Assembly (NCBI GenBank): GCA_937992055.1
Contig: CALKLQ010000041.1
Location: 62,001-126,000, forward strand
Reading direction: 5' to 3'
Origin: an uncultured Clostridia bacterium
Lineage (GTDB): Bacteria; Bacillota; Clostridia; Christensenellales; UBA1242
Length of the DNA: 64,000 nt
Shown here: one piece after another, positions 1 through 10,598 of the stretch
How positions within the stretch are numbered: the first letter of the stretch is position 1
Layout: each line of letters starts with the position of its first letter
Position numbers and translations under genes: made by a program
Notes under the pieces: generated by a model
The model's input: the letters and a program-made list of their open reading frames with translations, nothing else
Databases searched by the model: none
Told to the model about the DNA's origin: nothing

Positions 1-462
1 AGATGACGAAATCCCAAGCCTGTTTGACACTCTAAAAACATGGGTATCTACTGCGATTGCAGGAAAATCGGTCAACTCTGAAAGGACAACGTTTGCCGTT
101 TTTCGCCCAACCCCTCTCAAGGTCATAAGTTCTTCTCTATTCATAGGCACTTGACCGTCAAACTTTTGAATTATGTCTAAACTTGTTTGTTTTATAGCTT
201 TTGCCTTGTTTTTATAAAATCCACATGGTTTTATAAGTTGTTCTAAAAGTTCAATCTCCATCTCTGCAAAATCGCTGGGCTTATTATATTTTTTATATAT
301 TTCTTTTGTAACCAAATTTACACGCTTGTCTGTGCATTGAGCGGACAATATGACTGCTACTAAAAGTTCAAATGGACTATTATATTTTAATTCGCAACTA
401 GAGTTTGGGAACATTCCCTTTAAATAATTCATTATCTCATTTCTTTTTTCGCTTTTATTCAT
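1..462 (-). CDS. nth: Endonuclease III (3' end cut off by window edge)
   Basis: Base-excision repair glycosylase/AP lyase acting on oxidised pyrimidines. The 154 residues visible start at ATG 460-462 after an AAAGG ribosome site. The helix-hairpin-helix GVGRKTANVV carries the catalytic Lys (about residue 121), and VDTHVFRVSNRLG carries the catalytic Asp (about residue 139), the same 18-residue spacing as in the E. coli enzyme. The C-terminal four-Cys iron-sulphur loop lies outside the window, so its presence cannot be judged. It begins 10 bases after the stop of the topoisomerase A subunit and is probably cotranscribed with it. Confidence 0.95.
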   Translation of the reverse strand, partial: MNKSEKRNEIMNYLKGMFPNSSCELKYNSPFELLVAVILSAQCTDKRVNLVTKEIYKKYNKPSDFAEMEIELLEQLIKPCGFYKNKAKAIKQTSLDIIQKFDGQVPMNREELMTLRGVGRKTANVVLSELTDFPAIAVDTHVFRVSNRLGISSS

Positions 463-472
463 AATTTTACCT

Positions 473-3184
473 TTAGTTCAAATAGGTATAAACCTGAAAA
501 AGTTTACCTTTAAAAATTTGTTTTCCTTTGGAAACACGACTGTCATAACCAATTGCTCTCGAACCTGTTAAAATATATTTATCATCTTTAACCAAAACAA
601 TTGCTTCTGGATTTTCGCTGTATCTTGCATATGCTAGTGTTTTTCCACTTTCAACATAACTTATAATCCTTAGACCTTTTCTATAACGAGCCATTGTGGA
701 ATATTCGCTTATAGGAACCTTTTTTGCAAAGCCATTATCTGTAACTACCGTAATTGCGCCACGCGTTGTAACGATGGAAGCAAAAATCACCTCATCATTA
801 TCATCTAGATTAATACCCATAACACCACCTGCACCTCTGGTTTGGGTAGGAATCTCGCCTGTTTCAAAATTTAAAGCCATACCATTCTTGCTGACCATTA
901 AAACACCATCATGACTAGCCTCAACCTGAACAGACAAAAGCTCATCACCATCTTTTAAGTTTATAACATTATAAAATGATTTGACTAAAATGCAATCGAC
1001 TGAAGCAGTTCGTTTTACATATCCCTTTCGGGTGTAGAAAAGAAGATTTTTGCTTTCTATGTTTTCATTTTCAATTATGCTAACAACAAATTCTTCATCA
1101 TCACAAAATTTACAGAACGAGGAAAGTTTTTCACCTTTATCTCTCCATTTTGCTTCAGGTATTTTTTCCGCCATAATTTTAAAGCAATTACCTTTATTGG
1201 TAAAAAGTAAAAGTTCTTTACTAGAGATAGTTTTTAAAATTATAGTATGAACATCACTTAAAGAGGAAACAACATCTTTTTGAGCTAATGAGTAGTTTTT
1301 AATAGGAATTTGCTTCAAACAACCATTAGCGTTAAGTGCAATAACTACCTCTCTTTCAAACGCAATATGTTGAGGAACCACTTCTTCAACTGTAACATCT
1401 TCAATAGAGGTAATTTTAGTTCTTCTAGGATTTTTGTATTGTTTTTTAATGGCAAGCAACCTATCCTTAACCTCATTGTATTGAAGTTTTTTAGAATTTA
1501 AAATATTTGTCAGCTTTTCTATAAGTTCTTTTAATGCTTTAAGTTCCTCTTCCAACTTCATTATTTCTAGATTAACCAATCTTGCCAGACGCATATCTAA
1601 AATAGCTTGAGCTTGTCTTTCTGACAAATAAAACTTTTCACGTAAAGCTTGTTTCGCAGCTATAACAGTTGGAGATTTTTTAATTATCTTTATTACTTCA
1701 TCAATGTTTTTAATGGCAATCAAAAGACCTTCTATAATATGTGCTCTATCTTTTGCAACATCAAGGTCATATTTAGTTTTTCTAACAACAATCTCTCTTT
1801 GATATTCAACCCAATAATCTATTATCTCCAAAAGTGAAAGTTGTTTAGGTTTTCCGCCTGCAATGGCAACCATATTAATTCCAACCGTGGTCTGAAGACC
1901 GGTTGCTTTGTAAAGATAGTCCAAAATTGCCTTTGCATTTGCCTCTTTTTTAAGTTTAATTACAGCTCTTAATCCCTTCCTATCTGACTCATCACGAATT
2001 TCAGAAATAACCGCAAGCTTGTCTTTATTTTGTTCTTTAAGTTCCACAATTTTTTGAAGAAGAGCCGCCTTATTGGTTTGATAAGGAACTTCAGAGATTA
2101 CCAACTGCTGTTTATCTCCGTCATTTTCTATATCCACTTTTGCCCTTAAGGTAACCTTTCCTTTTCCAGTTTTATAGGCATTTAATAGTTCGTCACCAAC
2201 AAGCATAACTCCACCCGTTGGAAAATCGGGTCCTTTTATTATTTTCATCATTTCTTCAAGAGTTATTTTTTTATTAGCAATAAAAGCAAGGGTCCCATCA
2301 ATAACTTCGCCTAGGTTGTGTGGAGGAATGTTGGTAGCAACACCAACTGCAATTCCAGATGTACCATTAATTAAAAGATTAGGAAATCCACCAGGAAGCA
2401 TGTCTGGTTCTTTTAAAGTGTCATCAAAGTTGAAGGACCAATGCACTGTATTTTTTTCTAAATCTTTTAATAGTTCCATTGCAAGTGGTGTCAATTTAGC
2501 TTCGGTATATCTCATAGCTGCGGCGCTATCACCATCAATAGACCCAAAATTTCCATGCCCTAATACTAAAGGTTCTCTTAAAGAAAAGTCTTGTGCCATT
2601 CTAACCATAGCATCATAAACAGAAGAATCACCATGAGGGTGATATTTACCCATACAATCACCAACAATTCTTGCAGACTTACGAAATTGTTTGTCAGGTG
2701 TAACGCCTAATTCTAACATGGAATATAAAATTCTTCTTTGAACCGGTTTAAGACCATCTTCAACCCTTGGAAGTGCTCTGTCCATAACAACATGTTCGGT
2801 GTAAGGAATCATGGATTCGTGCAAAACCTCGTCCAAAGATTTATAAATCGTTTGGTCCTCAGTTAAATCCATTTTTTCTTGTTTGATTTGTTTTTTCACT
2901 TTTTTCTCTCTCAAATTTTGATTTTGTTTTGGTATGTGTTTTTCCAAAGAAGCTTCTAATTGTTCAAATTCTTCTTGCATTGAAGTTTTAGCTTCAATTC
3001 TTCTTTGTTTAACCACCTGTTCAATAGACGAGAAGTCCATTTGTCCATTTAAAATAACATTTTTTGGAGTTTCCTCTTGTGTTACTTTATTTGCATTCAT
3101 TTCTGCCAGCATCTCATCATAAGCAATTTGACCAGCAATAACTTCATCATCTCTTTCTAAATTTTCTTTTTCATCTCCTTCCAC
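473..3184 (-). CDS. parC: Type IIA topoisomerase subunit A, ParC-like
   Basis: DNA breakage-reunion subunit, 903 residues, of topoisomerase IV or gyrase. The 5Y-CAP core has the quinolone-determining region ([17 protein letters not shown], about 183-199) and the AAMRYTE motif with the active Tyr at about 226. GTG start 3182-3184 is supported by GAGGAT a few bases upstream. About 105 residues, charged and helical, precede the usual N-terminus; this is unusual. The C-terminal beta-propeller lacks a QRRGG-type GyrA box: that place reads [10 protein letters not shown]. The LLLFTNKGN...KWRDKG stretch resembles Gram-positive ParC. It sits 14 bases after the B subunit. A gyrase assignment cannot be excluded, because the B subunit is mixed and only one pair is visible here. 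Confidence 0.8.
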   Translation of the reverse strand: MEGDEKENLERDDEVIAGQIAYDEMLAEMNANKVTQEETPKNVILNGQMDFSSIEQVVKQRRIEAKTSMQEEFEQLEASLEKHIPKQNQNLREKKVKKQIKQEKMDLTEDQTIYKSLDEVLHESMIPYTEHVVMDRALPRVEDGLKPVQRRILYSMLELGVTPDKQFRKSARIVGDCMGKYHPHGDSSVYDAMVRMAQDFSLREPLVLGHGNFGSIDGDSAAAMRYTEAKLTPLAMELLKDLEKNTVHWSFNFDDTLKEPDMLPGGFPNLLINGTSGIAVGVATNIPPHNLGEVIDGTLAFIANKKITLEEMMKIIKGPDFPTGGVMLVGDELLNAYKTGKGKVTLRAKVDIENDGDKQQLVISEVPYQTNKAALLQKIVELKEQNKDKLAVISEIRDESDRKGLRAVIKLKKEANAKAILDYLYKATGLQTTVGINMVAIAGGKPKQLSLLEIIDYWVEYQREIVVRKTKYDLDVAKDRAHIIEGLLIAIKNIDEVIKIIKKSPTVIAAKQALREKFYLSERQAQAILDMRLARLVNLEIMKLEEELKALKELIEKLTNILNSKKLQYNEVKDRLLAIKKQYKNPRRTKITSIEDVTVEEVVPQHIAFEREVVIALNANGCLKQIPIKNYSLAQKDVVSSLSDVHTIILKTISSKELLLFTNKGNCFKIMAEKIPEAKWRDKGEKLSSFCKFCDDEEFVVSIIENENIESKNLLFYTRKGYVKRTASVDCILVKSFYNVINLKDGDELLSVQVEASHDGVLMVSKNGMALNFETGEIPTQTRGAGGVMGINLDDNDEVIFASIVTTRGAITVVTDNGFAKKVPISEYSTMARYRKGLRIISYVESGKTLAYARYSENPEAIVLVKDDKYILTGSRAIGYDSRVSKGKQIFKGKLFQVYTYLN

Positions 3185-3198
3185 TTTATCCTCGCAGT

Positions 3199-5148
3199 TT
3201 AACCTTTTAATTCATCAAATAAAGATTCATCTTTATTAAAGTTGGCATGTTCAGAAATATACGCCTTTCTTGCCTCAATATTATCTCCCATAAGGGTTGT
3301 AATCATTTTCTCCGCTTCTGCCGCATCATCAATGCCAACCCTTACCAAGGTTCGTTTGTCGGGATTCATGGTTGTATCCCAAAGTTGTTCTGGATTCATC
3401 TCACCCAGACCTTTATATCTCTGAATTTGATAACCCTTACCCACCCGTTTTATTGCTTCTGGCAACTCAGCATCTGAATAAACATACTCTTCAACATCTC
3501 TTTTAAAAACTTTATAAAGTGGAGGCAACCCAATATAAACATGACCATCTGTGATAAGTTTTTTCATGTATCTAAAGAAAAATGTTAATAAAATTGCCCT
3601 AATATGCGCACCATCTTGGTCAGCATCTGACAAAATTATAACCTTGTGATATCTCAAACTTGAAATGTCAAAGTCCTCGCCTAAGCCTGTTTCAAGTGCA
3701 CTAATTATTGTCCTGATTTCTTCATTTGCAAGAACCTGGTCAATTCGTTTCTTTTCCGCATTAAGAGGTTTTCCTTTTAATGGCAAAATTGCCTGAATGC
3801 TTCTGTCTCTGCCCATTTTAGCACTTCCACCCGCGCTATCACCCTCTACTATAAAAAGTTCACACTGTTCCTTTTTTCTGCTGGTACATGCGGACAATTT
3901 TCCAACCAAATTGTAATTGTCAACAGAATTTTTTGCTCTAGCAAGTTCTTTTGCCTTTCTTGCACTCTCTCTAACCTTGGCAGCAGCTTTAGCTTTATTA
4001 ATGATTATTTCAGCAATTTTTTCATTTTCTTGAGATTTTAAAAATTTTGTGAGCTCTTTTGTTACAATTGCTTCAACCTCTACTCTCGCCTCGGGGTTTC
4101 CTAATTTGGTTTTTGTTTGGCCTTCAAATTGAACGTTACGCATTTTAATTGCCAAAACAACGGTAATTCCCTCACGAAAATCTTCACCCATAAAGTTTTG
4201 TTCTTTTTCTTTTAACAAAGAGTTGGAACGAGCATATTCATTAAAAACCTTTGTCCATGCAGTTCTAAATCCCGTTTCATGCGTTCCACCTTCGGTTGTT
4301 GGAATATTATTTACATATGAAAAACTATTTTCGGTATACGAATCAGTATACTGAATGGATGCTTCTAATTTAACTAGATTGCTCTCACCTTCTAAATGGA
4401 TAGGAGGATTAAAGAGCTTGTTTTTTCCCTCGTTTAAATATAACGTGAAATCTTTTAAACCACCTTCATAACAAAAAGTATCATTTTGTTTTGAGCGTTT
4501 ATCACAAAGCTCAATCATGATACCTTTATTTAAAAAAGCTAATTCTCTTGCACGTTTAGCGATAATATCGTAATTAAAAGTAAGGTCTTTAAAAACCCTT
4601 ATGTCAGGCATAAAGGTTACAGAAGTACCCGTTTTATTACTTTCTCCAACTAATGTCAAAGGCTTTAAGGCAACCCCGGAATGCATTTTGCCATTTTCAT
4701 CTGCAAAAGAAGCAAAATCCATACTATATTTTTTTCCGTTTTTACAAACTGTAACTTGAAGCCATTCTGAAAGTGCATTAGTAACAGAGGCTCCCACTCC
4801 ATGAAGTCCTCCAGAGTAACCATAATTGTCATTATTAAATTTTCCACCAGCATGAAGCTGGGTAAAAACCACCTCCACACCACTCTTTTTAAGCGTTGGA
4901 TGTAAATCAACTGGAATTCCTCTACCATTATCTTCAACTGTTGCACTTCCGTCAGCATTAATAGTAATACTTATTTTATTTCCAAAACCATTAGACACCT
5001 CATCGATTGAGTTATCAACAATTTCCCACAAAAGATGGTGAAGACCTTTAGAACCAGTTGTTCCAATATACATTCCAGGTCTAAGTCTAACAGCATCTAA
5101 ACCTTCTAAAACAACAATATCTTTACTTTCGTAACTATTTCCTGACAT
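3199..5148 (-). CDS. parE: Type IIA topoisomerase subunit B, ParE/GyrB
   Basis: ATPase subunit of topoisomerase IV or gyrase, 649 residues. The GHKL ATPase domain is at the N-terminus ([29 protein letters not shown]), followed by the transducer ([16 protein letters not shown]) and a TOPRIM domain ([19 protein letters not shown]). The end is [14 protein letters not shown]. Sequence hallmarks are mixed: TLVRV...DDAA...TTLMGD is ParE-like, whereas [10 protein letters not shown] is GyrB-like. The parE name follows its partner, which lacks a GyrA box. ATG start with GGAGAG four bases upstream and its own promoter just before. No dnaA, recF or dnaN neighbour is visible, which also favours topoisomerase IV. 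Confidence 0.78.
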   Translation of the reverse strand: MSGNSYESKDIVVLEGLDAVRLRPGMYIGTTGSKGLHHLLWEIVDNSIDEVSNGFGNKISITINADGSATVEDNGRGIPVDLHPTLKKSGVEVVFTQLHAGGKFNNDNYGYSGGLHGVGASVTNALSEWLQVTVCKNGKKYSMDFASFADENGKMHSGVALKPLTLVGESNKTGTSVTFMPDIRVFKDLTFNYDIIAKRARELAFLNKGIMIELCDKRSKQNDTFCYEGGLKDFTLYLNEGKNKLFNPPIHLEGESNLVKLEASIQYTDSYTENSFSYVNNIPTTEGGTHETGFRTAWTKVFNEYARSNSLLKEKEQNFMGEDFREGITVVLAIKMRNVQFEGQTKTKLGNPEARVEVEAIVTKELTKFLKSQENEKIAEIIINKAKAAAKVRESARKAKELARAKNSVDNYNLVGKLSACTSRKKEQCELFIVEGDSAGGSAKMGRDRSIQAILPLKGKPLNAEKKRIDQVLANEEIRTIISALETGLGEDFDISSLRYHKVIILSDADQDGAHIRAILLTFFFRYMKKLITDGHVYIGLPPLYKVFKRDVEEYVYSDAELPEAIKRVGKGYQIQRYKGLGEMNPEQLWDTTMNPDKRTLVRVGIDDAAEAEKMITTLMGDNIEARKAYISEHANFNKDESLFDELKG

Positions 5149-5167
5149 TTTTCTCTCCGTAAATTAA

Positions 5168-5198
5168 ATTATACCACAAAAAACTATTTAAAAATCAA
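5168..5198 (-). promoter_or_regulatory. Sigma-A promoter for the topoisomerase operon
   Basis: The minus strand shows TTGATT, a 19-base spacer and TATAAT preceded by TGG (extended -10), about 20 bases before the subunit B start. The spacer is longer than ideal, so the extended -10 probably matters. It lies at the end of the upstream epimerase gene. Confidence 0.55.
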
Positions 5199-5863
5199 TA
5201 ATTTTCTCCCTTCAGATTTAAGCATGCAACTTTTTTATCATCGCTATTATAAACGTAACTTCCGCTCACAACAATATCCGCTCCTTTATCAAACAACTTT
5301 TCCGCGATTTCTGGAACAATCCCACCATCTATTTCTATTAAAAATTTTAAATTATTTTGTATCCTAAAATTATTTAGTTTTTCAACCTTTTCATAAGTTT
5401 CAGATAAAAAGTTCTGACCGCTTTTCCCAGGCTTAACACTCATTATTAAAATCAAATCAAAATACCTAGCCAATTCAAGTATTTTTTCAAAAGGTGTTTC
5501 AGGCTTAAAACTAAGACCAGCCAAAGCCCCTTTTTCTTGAATTTGTTTTACAACTTTTAATAATCGTCTTTCACTTTTGAAACTTTCATAATGAATTGTT
5601 AAAATATTTGCTCCAGCTTCCACATAATCTGAATATTTATTTTTTAAATCCATAGTCATCAAATGTACATCCAACATTAAAAGTGAATGAGCGTTTATTT
5701 TTTTTATAGTTTCAAGCGAAAGTAAGTCCCTTCCTACAAACTTTTCATCCATAACATCGCAATGTAAAAAGTCACAAGTATCACTTAAAAGGTTGGCATA
5801 TTCCAAAAGCTCCCCAAAGTTTTTAATTGGTTCAGTAGAAACTGAAATCATTTTTTTAGCCAT
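5195..5863 (-). CDS. rpe: Ribulose-phosphate 3-epimerase
   Basis: Interconverts ribulose 5-phosphate and xylulose 5-phosphate in the pentose phosphate pathway; a cytosolic TIM barrel of about 222 residues. Motifs seen are FLHCDVMDEKFV, LDVHLM, IMSVKPGKSGQ and IDGGI with a phosphate-binding VSGSYVY near the end. The metal/catalytic His and Asp of LHxDVMD and DVHLM are kept. The usual GFGGQ reads GKSGQ. The start is uncertain: TTG at 5875 lies very close to an AAGGAGG site, while ATG at 5863 lies 15 bases from it; I chose the ATG. It overlaps the end of rsgA, as in other Firmicutes rsgA-rpe pairs. Confidence 0.88.
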   Translation of the reverse strand: MAKKMISVSTEPIKNFGELLEYANLLSDTCDFLHCDVMDEKFVGRDLLSLETIKKINAHSLLMLDVHLMTMDLKNKYSDYVEAGANILTIHYESFKSERRLLKVVKQIQEKGALAGLSFKPETPFEKILELARYFDLILIMSVKPGKSGQNFLSETYEKVEKLNNFRIQNNLKFLIEIDGGIVPEIAEKLFDKGADIVVSGSYVYNSDDKKVACLNLKGENY

Positions 5864-6725
5864 GATTTTTAACAAATTCCTCCTTCAAAGTTTCAAAGAT
5901 TTCCAAATAGCGTTCATATCTATTTTGGTCTATTTCACCAAGATTAACACTTTTTTTAACACCACATTCTTCAACACTTTCTTTTGTGTGGGTGCAAGAT
6001 TTATATTTGCATCCAACATGCGAAGCTAAAAAGTCGGGATAATAGTAACATAATTCAAAATAATTAACTGGTAAAAACTTTTCGCTAAGACTTGAAAATC
6101 CTGCGGTATCTGCAATAAAAGTATTTTTTTCTAACTTGTAAAGTTTGGCACTTCTTGTAGTGTTTTTGCCTCTCTGAATTTTTTTAGATAGTTCGCCTTC
6201 AAGAGTAATATTAGAATTATAAATTTTGTTGATCAAAGCTGATTTTCCCACTGCAGATTGCCCTGCAAAAGCGCATATATGCCCCTTCATTTGATTGTGT
6301 AAATTTTCTAGATTATCACTTGTTTTGGCTGACAAAAATAAAAGTGGACAAACATTCTTATAAATTTTTTCAACATTTTTCAAAAAAGCATTGTCCGAGA
6401 TGTCGATTTTATTGATACATAAAACAGGCTTCACTCCGTAAGCCAAAGAAAACAAAATTAACTTGTCCACTATTTTAAAATCTGGCTTAGGTGTTTGTGC
6501 GATAACAATAAAAAGTTTTTCTAAGTTTGCAATTGATGGGCGCAAAAACAAGTTTTTTCTTGGATAAATCTTTTCTATAATTTTCAAATTTTCATCATAC
6601 TCAACAAAATCACCAACGTAAATGCCCTGCTCTTTTAAATTTTTACGTGCTAAAGAGGCTTGTTTATTGCCATTGCATTCAAGCTCAAACATATTAGATT
6701 TTTTTTCAACTACTAAAGCTTTCAT
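5856..6725 (-). CDS. rsgA: Ribosome small subunit-dependent GTPase A
   Basis: Late 30S-subunit assembly GTPase, 289 residues. An N-terminal OB fold is followed by a circularly permuted GTPase: the G4 motif NKID (about 105) precedes the G1 P-loop GQSAVGKSALIN and the G3 DTAGF. The C-terminal zinc knuckle is visible as CKYKSCTHTKESVEECGV. The ATG start overlaps the fmt stop by four bases (ATGA), implying translational coupling. In most Firmicutes genes for RsmB, RlmN, a PP2C phosphatase and a PASTA kinase lie between fmt and rsgA; here none do. Confidence 0.95.
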   Translation of the reverse strand: MKALVVEKKSNMFELECNGNKQASLARKNLKEQGIYVGDFVEYDENLKIIEKIYPRKNLFLRPSIANLEKLFIVIAQTPKPDFKIVDKLILFSLAYGVKPVLCINKIDISDNAFLKNVEKIYKNVCPLLFLSAKTSDNLENLHNQMKGHICAFAGQSAVGKSALINKIYNSNITLEGELSKKIQRGKNTTRSAKLYKLEKNTFIADTAGFSSLSEKFLPVNYFELCYYYPDFLASHVGCKYKSCTHTKESVEECGVKKSVNLGEIDQNRYERYLEIFETLKEEFVKNHG

Positions 6726-7654
6726 TCAACAAACTTTCCTATTTCAAGTTTTTTACCATTCAAAAATGCCTTAGCGGTCATTATTTTTTTATTTTCTGGT
6801 TTAAGCTCCAAAATTTCAACAAAACCATCTTCGCAAGAAAAAACAAGACCTTGTTTTGGGTTAGCAACAACAAGTTGTCCACAACCTTGATGAGGTATTT
6901 CAGCCTCTACTTTTTTTGCTTTATAAACCAAATATTTTTCGCCATCAAACTTAAAATAACAGGCAGGATTAGGAGAATATGCTCTTATTTTATTACAAAT
7001 TTTATTAGCTGGCTTTTCAAAATTAATTTTTGAATTTTCCTTTTTAAACATTTTAGTTTTTGTAGCTAAATCTTCGTTTTGTTTAATATATACCGCCCTG
7101 CCACTTTCAATTAAATCAAGAGCTTCAATCAAAAGCTTCCCACCTATGTTAGCACATCTATTCATAAGGGTTTCACAATTATCATCTTCTAAAATTTCAA
7201 ATTCTTGTTGCAATAAAATGTCACCTGTATCAACTCCAGCATCTGTTCGCATGATGGTAACTCCAGTCGTTTTTTCTCCACGCAAGAGCGCAGTTTGTAT
7301 GGGAGATGCTCCTCTGTATTTAGGAAGAAGTGAACCATGTACATTAATAATATTATATTTAGGAATATCAATAATTTCTTGAGATAAAATCTGTCCAAAA
7401 CTAGCTGTTACAAAAATATCAGCATTCAAACTTTTTAAAATTTCTACGCCTTCAAATCTTATCTTTTCAAATTGATAAACTGGGATACCTTTCTCTATTG
7501 CAAAAACTTTAACTTCTGGCATGCATAGTTTATTTCCACGACCACTTGGCTTGTCTGTCGCACAAACAACCGCAACAACTTCATGTCGCGAATTTACAAG
7601 ATGTTCAAGACAAATTTTTCCAAAATGAGGAGTGCCCATAAAAACAATTTTCAT
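6722..7654 (-). CDS. fmt: Methionyl-tRNA formyltransferase
   Basis: Formylates initiator Met-tRNA using 10-formyl-tetrahydrofolate; about 310 residues. The catalytic N-terminal domain has MGTPHFG, the substrate loop and INVHGSLLPKYRGASPI with the catalytic Asn-His, then DTGDIL. A shorter OB-like C-terminal domain binds tRNA. I use ATG 7652-7654, which has GGAGG eight bases upstream, rather than the preceding TTG. It starts just after the def stop, giving the usual def-fmt pair whose products add and later remove the formyl group. Confidence 0.96.
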   Translation of the reverse strand: MKIVFMGTPHFGKICLEHLVNSRHEVVAVVCATDKPSGRGNKLCMPEVKVFAIEKGIPVYQFEKIRFEGVEILKSLNADIFVTASFGQILSQEIIDIPKYNIINVHGSLLPKYRGASPIQTALLRGEKTTGVTIMRTDAGVDTGDILLQQEFEILEDDNCETLMNRCANIGGKLLIEALDLIESGRAVYIKQNEDLATKTKMFKKENSKINFEKPANKICNKIRAYSPNPACYFKFDGEKYLVYKAKKVEAEIPHQGCGQLVVANPKQGLVFSCEDGFVEILELKPENKKIMTAKAFLNGKKLEIGKFVE

Positions 7655-7657
7655 CAA

Positions 7658-8098
7658 TTATTCCTCCGCTTTGTCAATGAATAATATCCCATTTAAATGG
7701 TCAACTTCATGACAAATACATCTGGCCAAAAATTTTTCTCCAGTAACCATAAATTCATAGCCATATCTGTCCTGTGCCTTAACCGTCACTTTATATGGTC
7801 TTTTCACTTTTTTGTGCTCGCTACCAACTGAGAGGCAACCCTCTTTTTCAATATCTTCACCCTCTTCATGAACTATCACAGGATTAACAAGTTCAAGACG
7901 CATGTTGTTGACGTGAACAACAACAACCCTTCTTAAAACTCCAACTTGTGGAGCTGCCAGCCCCATGCCATCATTTGCGAACATGGTTTCCCACATGTCG
8001 TCTAATAAATCTTCTAATCCCTCATCAAATTTAACAACAGGCTTAGAAATTTTTCTTAGTGTTTCATCTCCAACTTTTACTATTCTTCTCAATGCCAT
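7658..8098 (-). CDS. def: Peptide deformylase
   Basis: Metalloenzyme that removes the N-formyl group from new proteins; 146 residues. All three motifs are present: GMGLAAPQVG (about 44-53), EGCLSV with the metal Cys at 88, and HEVDHLNG with metal His 130 and 134 and catalytic Glu 131. The length fits a type 1 deformylase. ATG start preceded by AGAGGT. It lies between priA and fmt in one minus-strand operon. Confidence 0.97.
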   Translation of the reverse strand: MALRRIVKVGDETLRKISKPVVKFDEGLEDLLDDMWETMFANDGMGLAAPQVGVLRRVVVVHVNNMRLELVNPVIVHEEGEDIEKEGCLSVGSEHKKVKRPYKVTVKAQDRYGYEFMVTGEKFLARCICHEVDHLNGILFIDKAEE

Positions 8099-8109
8099 AA
8101 AATTACCTC

Positions 8110-10320
8110 TTAACTTAAATTTTGAGGGTTAACCTCAACAAAAATGCTCACATTTGCATGTGCTGATTCATCACAAATTTTATAAAGTTTAGATAAAATT
8201 TGGGACTCACGATTTTTTGAAATTCGCATTAAAATTTGATATCTGTGCTTATTTTTTATTTTAGAAATAGGAGATTTCATAACAGAAAGATAAATAAAAT
8301 CTTTTTTAAAATCTTCCTCATTTGAAAGTGCAGAAACTTTGGAATAAGCACTTTTAACAACATCTAACAGAATTTTATCATTTTCAGATGAAAAAAGCAA
8401 GCGCACTATTGTTGAAAAAGGCGGAAAATGTGTGGTTTGGCGAAGGTTAATTTCCTTATTATAAAAGCCCTCATAATCATAGTTCGCTGAAAATCTATAT
8501 ACATAATGTTTAGGGCAATAAGTTTGAAGCACAACACTGCCCTCACTCTTTTCCCGTCCAGCCCTACCACTAACCTGTGTAACTAATTGAAAAGTTCTTT
8601 CCGCACTCTTATAATCTGAATGAAAAAGACTTTGGTCTGCATCAATTATTCCCACAAAAGTGACATCTTTAAAATCATGACCTTTGGCAATCATTTGAGT
8701 GCCAACCAAAATGGCAGGTTTTGATTTTGAAAACTCACTTAAAATCTTCAGATGACCATTTTTATTTTTTGTTGTGTCATTATCCATTCTCAAAATTTTT
8801 ACATCAGGAAAAATTTGATTTAGTCGATCGACAACTTGCTCGGTTCCTACAGCACCTTGTTTAATAGATTCACTATGACATTGAGGACATACAGTAAGTG
8901 CTTTATAATTCTTGCCACAATAGTGACATTTTAATTTATCTTCGTGTTTGTGATATACCAAAGACACATCACAATCACTACACTTTGCAATATATCCGCA
9001 CTCTCTACATATCATAAAAGAAGAAAATCCCCTTCTATTAATAAAAAGCATAGCTTGTTTATTAGCCTTTATTGTCTTTTGCAACTTACCAAGCAAAGCA
9101 TTTGAAAAAATGCTAGTATTACCTTGCTGCAATTCCCCTAACATGTCCACTATATTAATTTCAGGCAATGGTCGATTATTTACCCTTGTAGGAAGTGATA
9201 CAAGTTCATATTCACCTTTTTTTGCCAAATAAAAATGCTCTATACTAGGAGTTGCACTTGCTAAAACTAAAGGGCATTTATTAAATTGGCAACGAAATTT
9301 GGCAATATCATGAGTTAAATATCTTGGATTTGAGTCACTTTGATAACTTGAATCATGCTCTTCGTCAATAATTACTATTCCAATATTCTCTATGGGTGCA
9401 AAAATAGCCGATCTTGCTCCTATTACAACTTTTGCATTTCCATTTAAAATTCTTGACCACTCATCAAACTTTTCGCCTGCGGAAAGACCACTATGAAGAA
9501 TGGCTACATTGTTATCAAATCTGCTTTTCAAGGCAGAAAGCACCACTGGAGTTAAAGAAATTTCTGGCACAAGCAAAATAGCAGTTTTTCCATTTTTTAG
9601 TACATTTTCAATACATGAAAGATAAACCTCTGTTTTTCCACTGCCAGTCACTCCATGAAGAAGTATTGTCTTATCTTCAAATAAGCAAATTTTTTCTATT
9701 GCCGCCTTTTGATATTTTGTATGTTCCACATTTTTTAATTTTTGTGGCAATACATCTGGAATTCTTTCAACTTTTACTTTTTCTTCTAGCAAAATATTAT
9801 CTTTTTTTAACTTATCTAATGCGCTATGTGTGTACAGCTTCGACAAAACGCTCGTCTTTTCCCTTTTATTTTCTTTTAAGTATAATATTAAAGAAAAGAT
9901 ATTTTTTGAATTTTTACGAAGCTTGTTTGCATACTCATCAATATCAATGTTTTCATTTAAAGAAAGATAGGTTGAAAAAAGTTCACCCACCTTATTTGTT
10001 CTAAGTTCACTTGGCAAAAACAACCTTAAAATATCAATATATTTCAAATGATATTTTTCCCGCATGAATTCAACTAATGCCAATCTTTCTTGATTTAGAA
10101 TCGCAAAATTATCAATTTTTTTTATTATTTTTTTAATATTCCCAGAAAATTTTGCTTCTTCATCAATTTTTAAAACATACCCTTCAATCACTCTTGAACC
10201 AAAAGGCACCAAAACACGACAACCCAAAACATCATCAGTTTCGGTCTGATATACAAATATTTTATCAACAGCACTTGATAAAACGTCTACAATCACATGA
10301 GCATATAACATTTTTACCAT
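8110..10320 (-). CDS. priA: Primosomal replication helicase PriA
   Basis: 3'-5' helicase that reloads the replisome at stalled forks; 736 residues. An N-terminal DNA-binding region precedes a superfamily 2 helicase with Walker A HGVTGSGKTEVYL, DEEHDSSYQSD (DEEH box) and QVSGRAGR (motif VI). Between the helicase lobes the zinc-binding region has paired cysteines (CRECGYIAKCSDC, CHYCG, CPQC). ATG start with AGGA upstream. It follows rpoZ and precedes def; the usual coaBC gene between rpoZ and priA is absent. Confidence 0.96.
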   Translation of the reverse strand: MVKMLYAHVIVDVLSSAVDKIFVYQTETDDVLGCRVLVPFGSRVIEGYVLKIDEEAKFSGNIKKIIKKIDNFAILNQERLALVEFMREKYHLKYIDILRLFLPSELRTNKVGELFSTYLSLNENIDIDEYANKLRKNSKNIFSLILYLKENKREKTSVLSKLYTHSALDKLKKDNILLEEKVKVERIPDVLPQKLKNVEHTKYQKAAIEKICLFEDKTILLHGVTGSGKTEVYLSCIENVLKNGKTAILLVPEISLTPVVLSALKSRFDNNVAILHSGLSAGEKFDEWSRILNGNAKVVIGARSAIFAPIENIGIVIIDEEHDSSYQSDSNPRYLTHDIAKFRCQFNKCPLVLASATPSIEHFYLAKKGEYELVSLPTRVNNRPLPEINIVDMLGELQQGNTSIFSNALLGKLQKTIKANKQAMLFINRRGFSSFMICRECGYIAKCSDCDVSLVYHKHEDKLKCHYCGKNYKALTVCPQCHSESIKQGAVGTEQVVDRLNQIFPDVKILRMDNDTTKNKNGHLKILSEFSKSKPAILVGTQMIAKGHDFKDVTFVGIIDADQSLFHSDYKSAERTFQLVTQVSGRAGREKSEGSVVLQTYCPKHYVYRFSANYDYEGFYNKEINLRQTTHFPPFSTIVRLLFSSENDKILLDVVKSAYSKVSALSNEEDFKKDFIYLSVMKSPISKIKNKHRYQILMRISKNRESQILSKLYKICDESAHANVSIFVEVNPQNLS

Positions 10321-10397
10321 TGTATCCTAATAATTTTAATAAAAAATAACCTGTCAAATATGACAGATTATAACATAACTGAAACTAAAAAACAAAA

Positions 10398-10598
10398 TTA
10401 AACTTGGTCACTAGAAGTTATTTTTCCTTCATAGATTTCTTCAGCAGCCCAGCTTACAGACTTAATATCACTTTTTTCAAGTTCAGCAGGAATTCTTTTC
10501 TCCAATTCTTTTGCTCTTTTAGCCATAACACAAACAAGTTTATATTTATTTCCATCCATTTTTTTTGCCAAATCATCAATTGGCGGTTCTATCATCAT
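10398..10598 (-). CDS. rpoZ: RNA polymerase omega subunit
   Basis: Small RNA polymerase subunit (66 residues) that helps fold and hold beta-prime. It matches the omega pattern MIEPPIDDL...NKYKLVCVMAKRAKEL...SVSWAAEEIYEGKI. The first of two ATG codons has GAGGTG five bases upstream. Gene gmk, commonly just before rpoZ in Firmicutes, is not adjacent. It is the probable first gene of the priA-def-fmt-rsgA-rpe group, with a gap of about 77 bases before priA. Confidence 0.93.
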   Translation of the reverse strand: MMIEPPIDDLAKKMDGNKYKLVCVMAKRAKELEKRIPAELEKSDIKSVSWAAEEIYEGKITSSDQV

